Of a stretch of DNA of 64,000 nucleotides, positions 39,120 to 52,200 are shown piece by piece. The notes beneath the pieces were generated by a model. It made no database searches, was not told the DNA's origin, and saw only the letters and a program-made list of their open reading frames with translations. The position numbers were made by a program, and so were the translations under genes. Numbering within the stretch: the stretch's first letter is position 1; each line of letters opens with the position of its first letter. The DNA comes from Albula goreensis (lineage: Eukaryota; Chordata; Actinopteri; Albuliformes; Albulidae): contig CM040745.1 in assembly GCA_022829145.1 (NCBI GenBank), positions 19,646,406 through 19,710,405 of the forward strand, in the 5' to 3' direction.

Positions 39120-40686
39120 CTTAACCAACAAAGAAAAAAAAAAACTCACGGACCACCTAGCTCCCCAAATATCCTAAAACAATAGGCCTGCTTATCACTC
39201 CAACAGTATTTTACAAGTTACAGCCTAATAATGACAGCTTTACAACTAGCATTGTTTACTTACTCAGTCACTGTGTCTCTGCGGCTGAACCACTTGTGGC
39301 TGCCAAATCACCTGCATCAGGACGATGCACCTTGTCTGCTGTCAGCTAATTCATTTGATTTTCTTTTAACTGACCCTGTCTTGAGCCACCGATCCATCTT
39401 TTCAGTTCCTCTTCTTTTTGGATTTTCTGGCGGGCTAAATCTTTTCAGTTGACCGCGCAGATCACTTTAACATCGTAAAACATAGCTACAAGCCAGTGTT
39501 GCAAAAAAGTTGTAAAATGGTCAGCCTTAGGGGCCGTAACCACCAAATCTGATTTTCTTTTCGGGTGGCATATTTTTCCCATTGCTTTCGATAGGATTTG
39601 CATGCCTATAAAATATGCCGGGTGTGTATCGGGAGCTAAGCGTATTTTCAGTGCTGAGTGTACAGCAGCAATATTTTTCTCCGGTCGAGTTAAAGAATGT
39701 TCAACTTTGAAAATACGGTACTCTCATCACTGTCACTTTGTACTCAGCTGTCCAATCATGTTAAAGAAGGGGTGGGATATACGGTACACGACACAAGCTG
39801 GTCCTTCTGTTTTTGCAGCATCGCTAGCGATCGTATAGCTAACCAGTTTGCCATACATTTCATAGTGAAAGGTGATACAGTAAATGCATCTGTTGACTTT
39901 TTTTTTTCTGGTAAAATTCTTCTGGCTAGGCATTGATTAACTGAGTAACGTTAGATAGCAACATAGGCTAGCTATTGCTGCATGTAACGTTAAGATCGTA
40001 TCGATGGTAATATCAGAACATGATCATATGTGGCTTCCTTGTTAACATACTCAAGTATTTTAAAATATCTGGCAAACAAGATAATTTACAATATGACTAG
40101 TTAGGTGGTCAGATTGCATGTCTGCTAGCTGGCTATGTATAATTGTCACTAGTATGATATAATATGTATCCCATGGTATCATAGCGATACTTGTTATGCT
40201 GATATATTTACCATATCCACCCACTACTTCACTATCGATAGGGTAGTTGAAAATATTCAGTCTCATAATGTTTATCATCTTTATTATTTTGCAGCAAATT
40301 TCTTATGACCTCTAATTAATAACCTGAATTTACCTTACAGCAAGAATATAACTTAGCATGGCTAATTATACATAGCCAGCTATCTTATGAGCGATCTGAC
40401 TGAGCGTGCTATAGCAACCAGCTGAAAAAAAAAATCTGTTGATCTAGTCATATATACTCAACATTCTCAGCTGAGCGCTGAGCGTTTTCAGCTGGGATCA
40501 TAGAGCGTTTTCATCTTTGGTGGACACATGACCTCATCACAAATTTTAAACTGTTAGAGAAACACTTCTAATTTAAAATACAATATTCATTTAAAATGTG
40601 ATATTTTACAAGTATACTCGCGGACCACAAGGGATTGCTCACAGACCATTAGTGGTCCACGGACCACTCTTTGAGAAAGGCAGCAC
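39120..40686. mobile_element. Probable hAT (Charlie-like) non-autonomous element
   Basis: The left part has ACTCACGGACCACCTAGCTCC (from 39144) and the right end has GTGGTCCACGGACCACTCTTTGAGAAAGGCAGCAC (split here only for description: GTGGTCCACGGACCAC at 40653, then TCTTTGAGAAAGGCAGCAC to 40685). GGACCAC-rich ends with a TTTGAGAA..(G)C.GCAC terminus read on the minus strand as GTGCTGCCTTTCTCAAAGA, the CAGnGnTTCTCAAA style of Charlie/MER5-like hAT elements. No transposase frame is recognisable inside. The left terminus is not exact. Confidence 0.5.
39528..40533. mobile_element. Possible nested MITE (GGGGCCGT... ends)
   Basis: TAGGGGCCGTAACCACCAAA at 39528 is similar to the teleost repeat type that starts AGGGGCCGTTCACAC. 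The opposite end near 40505-40533 reads GCGTTTTCATCTTTGGTGGACAC, whose reverse complement also has CCACCAAA followed by GATGAAAACGC. Internal GCTGAGCGTTTTCAGCT-like blocks (39638-39660 and 40478-40512) agree with that type. It appears to sit inside the Charlie-like element; the nesting is inferred. Confidence 0.35.
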
Positions 40687-40689
40687 TAA

Positions 40690-43600
40690 AAATCATTACC
40701 TGTTTAGAAAAGTCACAAACCTTCTTTTGAGGTGCATCTTGCTATGGGCCACAAAAACATGTTAAAGTATGCATCCAATAGTGCCAGCTTTTTCTTTTTT
40801 TATGGCAGCTTATTGTGTTATTGGTTTTACTTTGGGGAAGAGCCAGCTCATTCCTCCACCTCTTTCCCCCCTTGATTATAGACACCAATCATCTCCCTCT
40901 CTGAGAAAATTGAATTTTCACCCTTCTTATTAGCCTGGGTTTATCTGTGTAGATAATAATAAAGTGTGACTCCTTTTATCGAGCTCTGGATTCAGAGAAC
41001 CTGCTTGCCTTTTGTGACACCCATCACTTCAAAGATCTTTTTGTGACTGTTGCCTAATTGAAATTTCTGTTCAGCTATGCTGCACTCAGATTTTGCAGGG
41101 CTGATTTGTTCTTTATTTCCTCCATATTTCACAATGGTTTACTTTAATTAAATATTCATTCAGGTCCTGCTGGAGAGATTTTTTTCAGTTTGTGTATTTT
41201 ATATGACAACTGCAAAAGGTATTCTGATTTCGTTGCATCATGGTTATATGCTAATCCATGGCTAAAAATGAGACATTTGATAAATTGAGAATTACGTGCA
41301 GTGTACATTGACCCTCCAGCTATACAAAATTGGTGCTTATGTTGACTCAAAAAGAAATCCACATTTTCAAAGCTGGTGTCATGCTAATGGAATCATCTTT
41401 GCTTCAGAACTCTTGCATACAGATAATTAGCTTCCTACCCAGATTGTTAGAGTAATAGAGAAAGTATAACATGGCTAACTAGCAGTTTGACTTTCTAACT
41501 TTTGTCCATGTTTAACAAACTGACTTGGTGTTTTTGAAGGAAGCATTTGATATACATGATGCCAGCCCCTACTTCATAACTCTTCTGTCCACCAGTTGAG
41601 CTGCTTGTCATGCACATCTAGTGTTGACCAGAGGTGCCACTCCTGCACAAAAGACGTTAGATATACCTTGCTCTAAATTTGATTTTAGGATCGCATTGTG
41701 TGCTGTGATAACCTACATGGCCTCCTTGAAAACAACATGTTTCATCTGGAGGGTTTTTTGTCCTGAGCCAAATTTTTAAGTAAACAAGTATCATATTAGC
41801 TTTTGGTGGACTGGTGCATTGAATTATGAAAGATAATGACAGTATAATTAATCTAATCAGCCACTCCTCATGACTGCATAACACAACTACAAGTGTTATT
41901 TGAGCCCAGAATTTGTTTTATCATTAACAAAGTGAATTATCAATGTTTTTCAAAAAAAAAAAACTAAACAAAAAAAATAAGGTAGGGAATGAGGTGAACG
42001 CAGTCCTGCTTTATGGAACTGTTCTGCCAATATAAGCACAGTACACAGGCCACCTGACACTATTTTTGGTGGAGTAGTTTGTGTACGGTCAGTTGTAAGG
42101 TGAAGTCGAAAACATTATATCAACAGTCAATGGAGACCGCTACAGACAAAATGTGGCAAAGTGAGAGTCCAGAAGGCCATAAGACCATCATCACTCCTCT
42201 GTGTATGGACACCTGGCATCTTAAATCTGGTCACTTCCCTTAAGAAGTTTTATTTGAAAATGGAAGATCCAGTGTCAACCAAGAGTGGTTGATTGAAGGT
42301 GATGTGGGAGATAATTAATCTCTCTTTTGCTATCAGCTAACCATCTCCAAGACAAACTTAATGCAGAAACATGTACAACAGAAAAGAAAAATCAACACAA
42401 AACATTTCAAAAGTAAACTAAAATAATTGTTTCAAAATCCTGCGATTACATATCATTCTGTCTTCTTCTCCCACTCCCACTTTCTGCATCTCTTTCAAGG
42501 TGAAGTCACATCTTAATGCCCTCTTGGAACAGAAATGGCATTACAATGTGAATCCCATGTAGCTACTGGGAAATATGGATCAATTCATGATCAGCATATC
42601 TGTTGATATGCTATATGTATCATTCATATATATTTTGAGCAGTGACATTTTCACCTTTAAAACCAGCTAGTAAATAAGACTAACAAAACAAACCAAGGTT
42701 AGTCAACAAATATAACTGATGGATCAAGTGTAAAATAACAAATAAAAATACCCTGCAGGAGAATGGGCAGTACCCTCTATTCATGGCAATCAGTTTGAGC
42801 TGCATCAGCTGTAAGAAGTAAAAAGATATGTGTCTTTTGGGCATTCTTGATTCTCAAGTATTTCACATACACAGGTTTAGTCATTTGCAAAAGAAATTGC
42901 TTTGTTTTACATTGGTTTGTGAAAAAAAACAGAGGCACTAGCTGATGCCTCTGTGTTCTACTGAATTTACTGAGTGTTTAGGAAGGTGCAACAAATAGAG
43001 TTAACCAGTGCAACCCCTGGCTATTCGCCACAGGTGGCATTTTACAGTCATTCAATCATTTTGTAGTGCAGGTCAAACAAGACAGAAGGAAATGCAACCT
43101 ATTGTCCTTGGGGAAGGACAGGTGTGGAACAGCTGGCATCATGCTGATAAAGGTGACTATAAGGTAATTGTCCAGGTGGAAGCAATGTCAGAGAAGAGCA
43201 ATGGCGAATCTCAATTTGCACAGTAGGTGATGAGTGTCCGCACATCTGACAGTGCTTTTAGCATTGGTGCACCTAACATAAAAAGTACAAATGAATGAGG
43301 GAAACAAAAGAGACAAGGTGGGGCCACAGAGAAATACATTGAGAGAAAAGCATTGTGAGTGCTCTGATGAGGTCTTGTGACCAAGAGGACAGCTATATAA
43401 GAAGATGTGCAATTAATCCCAGTGTGCCAAAGTTACATCTCATTACACTCATTAAGACGGCACTCTTATTCAGAGTTTTTGCACTCCCTTTTTTGAGCCT
43501 AATTTTTACCATGTTGACGGTAACACTTACATGATTTCTTTTGATGTGGGGAAACATATATTTAAATGGAACACTGGAATAATTTTAAGCAACTAAAATG

Positions 43601-44120
43601 TCAAACATTAGTAAGCTGTGTTTGTCATATAGACGTGAGCCATGGTGAAGCCTTATAGGGCAAATACACTTTATGCGAATGAATGGTTAATATTGCAATG
43701 CAAATTGTTTCCCCCCTCCCCTGGTGCAGGGAGCAAGATTTCTCTGCTTTGCGACAACTTCAAAACCCCTTAGTTCTGTTTAAATAATGGCTGCTGGATG
43801 CACCGCTTTAATCAGCCATCGTGAAATGGTTTTTAGCGACGTGTCATATGTTCACTGTGCATTATCACTATACCAGAGTTCACGTAGCCAGCAACTGTGA
43901 AGCTGGCTAGTCATTGCTTAAGACCAAGATGAGATAGCTGCACTTAGTGGGTTCGACTGTCAAAAATTGTAGTTTAAGCAACAGGAGTGTAATTTTTGGT
44001 TGGCGTTTATTACACAAAGTATTAAGCTAGCTAGCTGGATAAAGACATTGATGTAAAATGTATTATCATTGCCTACTAAATTTCATTCAGACCATAAGTC
44101 CTCAGCTGTTATGCAACTTC
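40690..44120. other. Intron stretch, nothing firmly recognised
   Basis: No exon or RNA gene recognised. The part at about 40830-41160 reads unlike the surrounding repeats, with balanced composition and no repetition, and could be a conserved non-coding element, though nothing in the sequence alone proves it. Reading frames are short. Confidence 0.45.
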
Positions 44121-44127
44121 ATTACAT

Positions 44128-44328
44128 TACTGTCATGTAGCCAAAGCAAACTTACAGATGATTAGGCTAACTAAGGACTAGTCCCCCCGGGAGCAATGTG
44201 GGGTTAAGGGCCTTGCTCAGGGGCCCAACAGCACTGGGTGGTATTCTTGCTGTGGCTGGACTAGGGCTTCAACCACCATCTTCAGGGGTCCCAGTCATGC
44301 ATCTTAGCCACTAGACTACAGGCTGCCC
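44128..44328 (+). repeat. Teleost interspersed repeat A, copy 1
   Basis: Aligns base for base over most of its length with 45165-45359: GATTAG(G/A)CTAAC.AAGG, CCC(C/T)GGGAG(C/T)AATGTGGGGTTAAG and GGCCTTGCTCA(G/A)GGGCCCAACAGCA are shared, and both end CTTAGCCACTA....ACAG.CTGCC. This is the abundant fish repeat type with an internal TTTAGC(T/A)GA(C/T)GCTTTTATCCAAAG block; its class (MITE or SINE-like) is not settled from here. Confidence 0.8.
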
Positions 44329-45164
44329 ATCTTCAGTATTGTTAACTGTAGTTACACTGACATTGTGTGCGTGGCTAACTAAATAAAAGGCTGTGTGAGA
44401 TAATTTTACCTCACAATATGTCTTAGATTTGTAGCCTTAAGAAAATGCTGTTTTTGCCATGATGTCATTGGACATTTTATCAATTACTAAACCATTTATA
44501 TAGTTATATCAATTTTAGGGTACATTGGCTGCAAGTAATTCGTTACGGGGGTTAGCTGTGTGGCTAACATTAAGCAATGTTACTAGCTAACATTGACTAG
44601 ATAGGTAATTCTTGGAAGTCATGAAAATACCACAGTGACAAGTTTTTAATGTGTAATACATTGCAGTACACCTTATCCTCAATAACACTATGAGTTATAG
44701 CAAGTTAGTTTGCTAGTTAGGATAACATTGGAAGTTCGTAGCAGGCTAATCTGTACTACGATAACATAGGTTTCGTATGCGCTACACTAACTTAAGATAA
44801 GGTTGATTCTGACTTATGAGCTGCCTTCAATGGGTGTCCAAATTCACATTATTTTGTTACATGTCCTGCAGACCCTCCTGAAGGAGCTGGAGCATCTTTG
44901 GTTATGACCGCTCACTGAAAGCAAACTTCACTTTGTTCATTTTGGAGAAGCGGAAAAATCTGGAGAAACCAGTTCAAACCACTTCATTCTTTTAAATATT
45001 TCAGCTTGCTTAATTTATCTGTTTCATGACTCTTGTCACTTTTTGTCATTTTCAGATTGCATGGTTTAGATATAGTGAGCAAGTTAATGTAACCTCAACA
45101 AACTAACTTGGATCTGGATACACAAAAATAAAAAAAAAACTCATATTCAACCATTAGACTTTTA
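44329..45164. other. Unrecognised spacer between repeat A copies
   Basis: No coding or RNA feature was recognised. It could be a part of a segment duplicated together with repeat A, but no third copy is available in the window to test that. Confidence 0.4.
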
Positions 45165-45359
45165 TGTTACTGTCATTTAGCTGATGCTTTTATCCAAAGT
45201 GACTTATAGTTGATTAGACTAACCAAGGGCCAGTCTCCCCTGGGAGTAATGTGGGGTTAAGGGCCTTGCTCAAGGGCCCAACAGCAGTGGTGTGGGGCTT
45301 GAACCACCAACCGCTGGGGTCCTAGTCATTTACCTTAGCCACTATGCTACAGCCTGCCT
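45165..45359 (+). repeat. Teleost interspersed repeat A, copy 2
   Basis: Better-preserved copy in the same orientation, 1.04 kb downstream of copy 1. It has GTCATTTAGCTGATGCTTTT followed by ATCCAAAGTGACTTATAG. The matching orientation and short spacing allow either two insertions or a segmental duplication including the unrecognised 44330-45160 interval. Confidence 0.8.
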
Positions 45360-45643
45360 CATTCAAAGTTATTAACCAAGACATAGTTGCATTATTCTTA
45401 ACATTATCATTCATAAACCTAGAACTGAAAAATAAATACATTCTTACCATTTGATTTTAAAACAAGACCCTTGCACTGTACTTCACTGCATAGCGGGAAT
45501 AAAAGTGGCGGAGAAGGGTCAGTGTGAAAGTCAGAATGAGGCTGGTGGTTTGGCTTCCAGTCATTCCTGCTAGTGTTAATTTGATCATTTTTGTGTCAAC
45601 GCCATTACATAACACAAAAATTATATCATGAATAACACTTAAA

Positions 45644-47261
45644 GGGCTCTATTTTCAAATTCATACATCATAAGTCATAAATCAGTCATTGCTCAATTTG
45701 TGCAACACTCGATGGGAGAGGCAAACCTGTTTTCGTCCAAGGCAATACGTCAAATTGGGGAGGTCCAGTCCATGGCGCTGCCCGCAATAGGAGGTCCTTA
45801 AAATGGCGCAATCCACAATGGGTGGAGTAATGTGTTAAAATTAATTAGAGGGCTTGGCATGGTCATATTTCAACCAATCATAATGATGATTATGATTTAT
45901 GGTCAGTGATACAATACATCGCTTAGTACTACTAAAACCTGTTTTATATTATGTAATGTCAAACCACATGACAGATAAAAATGAATATAGCCTACAGGAA
46001 CCATTGTAGCTAGCTTGACATATTTCACTCAGCGGCATACAGTATGTGACATAAATATGGATGGGTGCAAGGCAGGCTTCGCTCAACAGCAGCCTAGAAA
46101 ATGCAGTGGAGCAGCTGTCCATTCCAGCTCCTTATTAGTGCCATAACTCTACACCTCCCTTCAAACTACCACTCCAAGAAAATCATCCAGTCAGACCTCT
46201 GCATTATAAAAACGCAGACTAGTTCATTCTTACGGTTCAAGAATACCCTAAATTGTAAGATTGCATGTATCAAAGTCATACAGTAGCGCTGACAGAAAAG
46301 ACCATGCACTGCTAGTTACATATGTATTTTATTGTTTGAATAGCTTCTAGCTAACTAGTGCTAGCTAACTTGCTTGATAAAACTTGCCGTTGTGGTCATG
46401 GGGGCCTATCTTAGCTAGCTAGCTAAATATAATGATGATAATTGTTTGACAGTCAGCTATATTGATTTTCCTTATGTAATAATGTATCACGAGTGAGTTG
46501 CATGTCTGCTGCAGATCCCAATCAGCGATCTCCAATTTTTGACAGGTGTGATGTTGTTCTTTGCTCTGCGCTGTCATTTTTAGAATGCAGAGCTAAAATT
46601 CTGCTTATGTGTGCATGTAGGGTGAGTCATACTAGGGAAAGAGTGCAGCTGTTTGAAAAGTCATTGGCGGTAACACCTTCTTCTCCTTGGAATTATGCAT
46701 TCCATACAGTTGGAATCAACAGCAAACCAGGAGACGTTAAATTCAGCCAAGATTAATAGTCTGCATCCATCATGTTCCAAGCATTAAAAGAATATAAATG
46801 TAAAGAGCATTGGTCTCACATTTTCCTAGTAGATTGTGGGGAATTCATTTATTTGTGTCCGTATTGAATTTTGACCATTTTTCTTTAAAATCAGTCATGC
46901 TATGACAACTGCTGGCTTAGTCAATGTACTACAATTTATTTTTGTACCTTTGAGTTTTGCTCTCCGAATTGATCTGCTTTTGAGACCTCTTAAGCCCAAG
47001 GGTTTCTCTGTGGATGAACACTGCCAATTCGGGCATTGTGCCCCATAATTTGCAATGTACTCCCATTTGTTTTCAGAGGACACTCCCAGACATTGCACTT
47101 CTACGCCCCTTTATTACGTCGGAGGCGCAAGTGGCTTTGTGTTTCCGCATTGTTCCTGTTGCAGTGCTGCCGTGTTGCAGAAAACAACTTTGCGGGTGTC
47201 TTTGCGGTAATGGCTCATTTTAAATAGGTCTTAGGACATTGCACCTGCTGCTGAAGAGCCC
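45644..47261. mobile_element. Possible MITE/DNA element with GGGCYCT ends
   Basis: Starts GGGCTCTATTTTCAAATTC (45644) and ends CTGCTGAAGAGCCC (47261), so the ends are inverted as GGGCTCT/AGAGCCC. Its last 250 bases (47012-47261) match 56949-57181, whose end GCGAAAATAGGGCCCT is the exact inverted counterpart of the GGGCYCTATTTTC start. The AACCAATCATAATGATGATT block at 45872 is typical of the fish repeat group that begins GGGCCCTATTTT. Between these ends the 46.0-46.9 kb part is unrecognised (87-codon frame 46493-46756 without a motif), so it may be one long element or two fragments of the same family. Confidence 0.5.
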
Positions 47262-49034
47262 AAAGAGTTATTTCATATCTACCAGGTGTTAAAACAGTAG
47301 TTACACTGACAATTCAACACCAGTTCTGATATTTTAACACTGCTAAATTTACTGTTTAGTTGTCTCACAAGTTTCTTTCCAGGCTCAAGCTCCGATAAGG
47401 ACAAGTGAAAGTCTTTAGTTTCGAATAAACTGGAAATTTTTTCTCCAAACTCTTTTGTATTGCCAGAGACATTGTTTGACAAAGCCAAGCTCCAACTTAC
47501 GCTAACACTAGTGAAAGTAAGTAAGCTATGAATATTTCTGAGTTATGTATTTTAATTAGATTTTGTTAATTTACTTAATATACATACAGGTTACTTTTCT
47601 CTCCAGGGGTCTGGCTTCATGAACCAACACTGTACTGGAGTATGACTGCAGATTACTTCCTTATACAGTTCTAATAGTATGCGTTGTACTACATAAATGT
47701 ACTGATTAAGTAATCTTAGTGACATATTTCTGCATAACAACTGAGCTTCCTAAATGTACCCATTCTGTAAACATCAGTGTAAAATGTAAAAAAAAATTGG
47801 TCACAATTTAGACTTTCCGCTCACAGAACTGATGGCAGCTTTCTCTGGTAGTCCTGAAACAGGTTAACTGTGCATTTACATATAAAAGCCACTTGTAATT
47901 AGATCCTTTGAAGGCTGCTGGCATTTATATTGATATCATTGTCATCCTAATCGACTGGAGGATGTCAGGGTATCTAGACTAGGCACTCTGAATGGACTTG
48001 TCAAATCATATTTTTTTTTTCTGGAATGATAGGGTGCTCCGGTGTCCAGCCACAGTGGCATCTCATGGAGGAATGATTTATAGTCACTGTAGACCATGGT
48101 CATCCTGTTTCTTATGCAAAACAAATATTCATGATCAAGGCAACAAAGGGCACTACCTTTTTTGAGCATATGGTTTTGATGGTACGTGCAAGTTCCATGC
48201 TACAAAGAACAACACTCTTGAGGATTAAGTGATTTTTCACTTACATATACAGGTTACAATTTAGCATTGCTTTCATGTGGTTTCTTCTTGAGGTTTTGAC
48301 TAGTTGTAGAGGGTCAAAGCTCATTTGTTGCATCAAATTAGAAATCTCTAATATAATCACTGTTTTACAAATTACAATAGCTTGTTGCATATGCAGTATT
48401 AAAAATGTCTGGTCAGAAACAATACTTTTGCAAGCAATGATGAGTTTGACTCTTTAAGCTTTGCTTTTTTTGGACACTCTGGAATGTTAAACAAGCACAC
48501 CTTAATGCGGCTTAGCCTCAGACTGGAGGAAAAACTATATACTTATTTCACTGAAGTAAATAAATTATTAAATAATAGACATAAATTAAATAAATAAAAC
48601 CTCAGTGTACATTTATTCTTGACATAAGTGAACATGTCCTCTCTTGATATTTCACTCAAACAGACTTAGGCTGTGTTTTATTGAGTGCAAGGTTAAATGG
48701 ACAGTTACTCGGGGCCAATATATCATCTCCAGTTAATAGTCCCATCCAAGAATGATTTTAGCTCAGGCTAATTTGTTCATTTTGCATTCAGTGTCCAATA
48801 AAAGCATTGACATATAGGGAACTAATGGAGGACCTTCACATCCAATAAACATTTTATGGAGTTTCACAGATTACCACAGGCACTTACACAGTGCACACAT
48901 CAGAACCTACATTACAAAACAAAGCATGAAAGCAAGACACTTTGGACTATTTTTGCGCGATCTTATTGCATGGTCTATAGTGCGTAGCACAAGTGCATTT
49001 ATGGCATATTCCATTCCATTTTGCTTGTTATTTG

Positions 49035-49095
49035 TTACATTACATTTTAGTTATTTAACAGATGCCTTAAATTCTGAGAAACGTATAAGTTGTGC
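49035..49095 (+). repeat. Teleost interspersed repeat A, fragment
   Basis: GTTACATTACATTTTAGTTA followed by TTTAACAGATGCCTTAAATTC resembles a degraded 5' part of repeat A (TTTAGC(A/T)GA(C/T)GC... ATCC). It covers only the first 60 bases and is ambiguous. Confidence 0.4.
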
Positions 49096-49129
49096 ATAGC
49101 AGTAAAATTTAGCTCATCTATGGATGCAG

Positions 49130-49250
49130 TTGTTCTAAGAGTTAGACCTCGGGGTGTAATTACCCATAGATGTATCGTGGGTGTAAAATTCAATAGACCA
49201 ATCGGAATGTCATCGGTCCCATTCCCTTTTAAAGCCCCTTGCATTTACAA
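49130..49250. repeat. GGGCYCT-element fragment, internal
   Basis: TAGACCAATCGGAATGTCAT and the following CCCATTCCCTTTTAAAGCC match the internal ACCAATCAGAGCGTCATC...CCATTCCCTTTAAAAGC block typical of the teleost GGGCCCTATTTT repeat group. Frames on both strands here (49047-49244 and 49090-49305) are parts of this repeat. Confidence 0.55.
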
Positions 49251-52200
49251 ATTTGCAGATTGTTGTTGTCTCTATGCAGAAGTCTGCAACAAAAACAGAA
49301 AATAATGACATATTAATATGATGATAATGACATAATAATGAGGTTCTGGGTTAAGGCATATTAGAGCTCAGTGTAATTTTTACACTGCATTTCCTAGTGT
49401 TGTATCCTATTTGCAACTACAAAAACGAATCAGTCAGACATGTTTTTTGTTAATACATTGACAAAATAAGCAAGATGAGTCAGCTTTGTATAATGCTCAT
49501 AGGTTTGCATAAGTGCTTAAACAGTCACAAAGCTCCAAACATGGAGTTGTGCTCCAGTATGTTGATGTTACATCCTCATAAACTAATAAATGGCAACAAT
49601 GTCCCAAATGCCATATTAAACAATGTATCATGAGGGCAAGGTGCAGAAGTCTCTGCTGAGCCATTGCACTTCAAATATCAGGAAAATATAAGAAAAACCA
49701 TTTCTTCAATGTTTGAATTTCTTCCAGTTCAATCAACAAGAGTGAAAAAATAATCTGGGTCTTGTTTCCTTTTGTCTTTGCAACATATAATAACAAATGT
49801 CAAAAGGAATTATTAAAAAATAAAAAGCTACTTTGTATTTCCTCTGTTGAATTCACCAATAAATGGTCAGTATGTGAGTGCATTCTTGACAGATGAAACT
49901 AACCATACTCATTAACCAAGTTGTGTACCAATGAGCTAATTTTACAAAACTTGCTCTGTGAAATCAGTTTATAATAGGACTTCCTTTACACTATTTTTAT
50001 GTGATTTTAGCTAACATGGTAGAAAGAAAGAGTTTTGAATGGCAATGTCACTACTTCAGTGGAGCATTTAATCTCTTTCCTCTGCTTAGGACTTCATATG
50101 TCATGCCCTTAATCTGGACGTAGACTAGCAAGGCTGGTCTTAATTATTTTTAATGCTCCATGAAAGATTGATTGACCCACTTTCCTTGAAGGGGTCCCCG
50201 CTATTTACAGTATTCACATTTTCTAGGGTGCAAGAAACATTTTCTTGTAGAATGTTTTACAGTTGTATTATGGCAGGAATATGTACACCCTCACCCATCC
50301 CATCATGCCAAACATCTGTGATGTCAGTATTCCCATTGACAAGTCATCCATCAATCTAACATAGAGTTATAGAGTTCTTAGTTTTCAGGCTGACATTGTG
50401 TTTACATGACAGCTTATTTTCAGTCAAGTAGAAGCATCATTCAGCCTAACACTAAAAGGCATTCCTCAGCAAGAGGCCACTGCCAGTGTAATTAAATCAG
50501 CCCTACCAAGAGAAGAGTAATTTCTTTTTGATGAATTTACCATATTTATGGCGCATTATGAACAGTTTTTTTTCGATATTTTACCATGGTAGGTTATGAG
50601 GAAGGTTATGAAATACTTTACCATTTGTAAACTCCTTGCAATTTATATTGCATCATAATTCCAACATTTATGGATATAAATTAAATTACACATTAGGATA
50701 CTTCAGCAAAAACATAGTAAACAGTGGCTGTATCAGTTTAGTGTTATTAATTACTGCTCAAAATGATTGGTTATAAAATATGTATCAATCACTGACCCTC
50801 TAAATTAAGTTTTAAAACAGCTAATCTGGTTTGTGAAATGATGTAAAATTGTATTCTGTTGTTGAAATAAAATGAACAAAAAACCATCAAAACTGGATAG
50901 ATCTGCAGTTCTGTCAGTAAAGATCTTTATAAAGGCTTTAACACCTTTTTATTCAGAGCCAACCTGTAACAAACTGCTTGGTTTTGCAAAAATCAGCTCA
51001 TCACCACAATGACACTGGAGGTTCACACTGAAACACCTTTTTGAAGGGAAGTGCCTCACTGCTGAAAATTGGATCTTTGCTTTTCTGGCACATACAAAAG
51101 CAGTAAGGTAGCATTGAGGTCTAAAACAGTGGTGATAGAAGTGGCTTTCCCCCATCCTTCTGTCAGGTTTGTCACAAAATAGTCTGTAATTGCACTTTAT
51201 AGATTTGTTGATGCCCATAGAAAAGATCTGTTGATAAGAGGTCAAATCATTCTAAGCTGTATTTCTTATCACTTCAGGGTTTTATTTAATTATTTTTTAT
51301 TTGCAATTCTGTGAGCATTATTGCCAAAAAGCATCTCTGAGTAACATGTCTGTGAAAGGTCTTGGGGATATTGCTGTATCTTTTGCTATTGAATTGTGAA
51401 ATCGATGTGGCCAGTATGACATTGCATTCCATAATGTCAGAGCCATTCTATTCCGCAAGGGAAAATAACATACAACAACCACCAATAAGTACAACAGCAC
51501 AACTTCCTTGGAAACTGGAAAAGCATATTTTAAGCTTTTAAAACTTTTAAAAGCAATGACTGTAGGCAAATGATGGTAGATATTCGTGTGGACCTAATTG
51601 ATTTTTTCTTCTTCTTTTACAGTACTTAAATTTACTAAAATGATACAAGCAATACATAAATACATGCTGTAAAACTTGATGCAATATTGCGTAATGTGTT
51701 GCCTGTTGATACATTGCTATCTGCAGCAGAAATGAAACATTACAGATATTACTTCAGTTGCACAAATGTAAATATCATTGCAGATCAATGAAGGTGAGAA
51801 GGGGAGACATTATGTATTCTTCTCTTACTTAAATGTTTTGTTCATTTTTATTATTGAGTTGAAGTTGGCATCTCCACCTGCATTTTTGTCCATGCAATTG
51901 TGCATTGAGGTCACAATTGTGCATAGCTCTTTCACAATGGGTTCACTGGTTGGTATTCGGAATGAATAGGACTTAATAAGTAGCAGTCCTTTAGTTCTTA
52001 GAATTTAACATTTTTCTTTTTTTCTGAAGTACATGTAAAATGGAGCTGCAGCTGGAGATGAAAGTTGTTCAGTAGCTCATAGTAGAATCACTTGGTCCTG
52101 CGGGTCACTGACAGCAGATGGTCCGCTGGTCACTCCTATTGCCCTGAAGCCCAGCAATGACAAATGACCCATACTCCCAAGCAGAATATCTCACACCTCT

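Noticed and set aside
47014..47227. Two overlapping plus frames (69 and 63 codons)
   Set aside because: They lie inside the repeat shared with 56949-57181, so they are repeat sequence.
49047..49305. Frames on both strands of 65 and 71 codons
   Set aside because: They fall in the GGGCYCT-element internal fragment.
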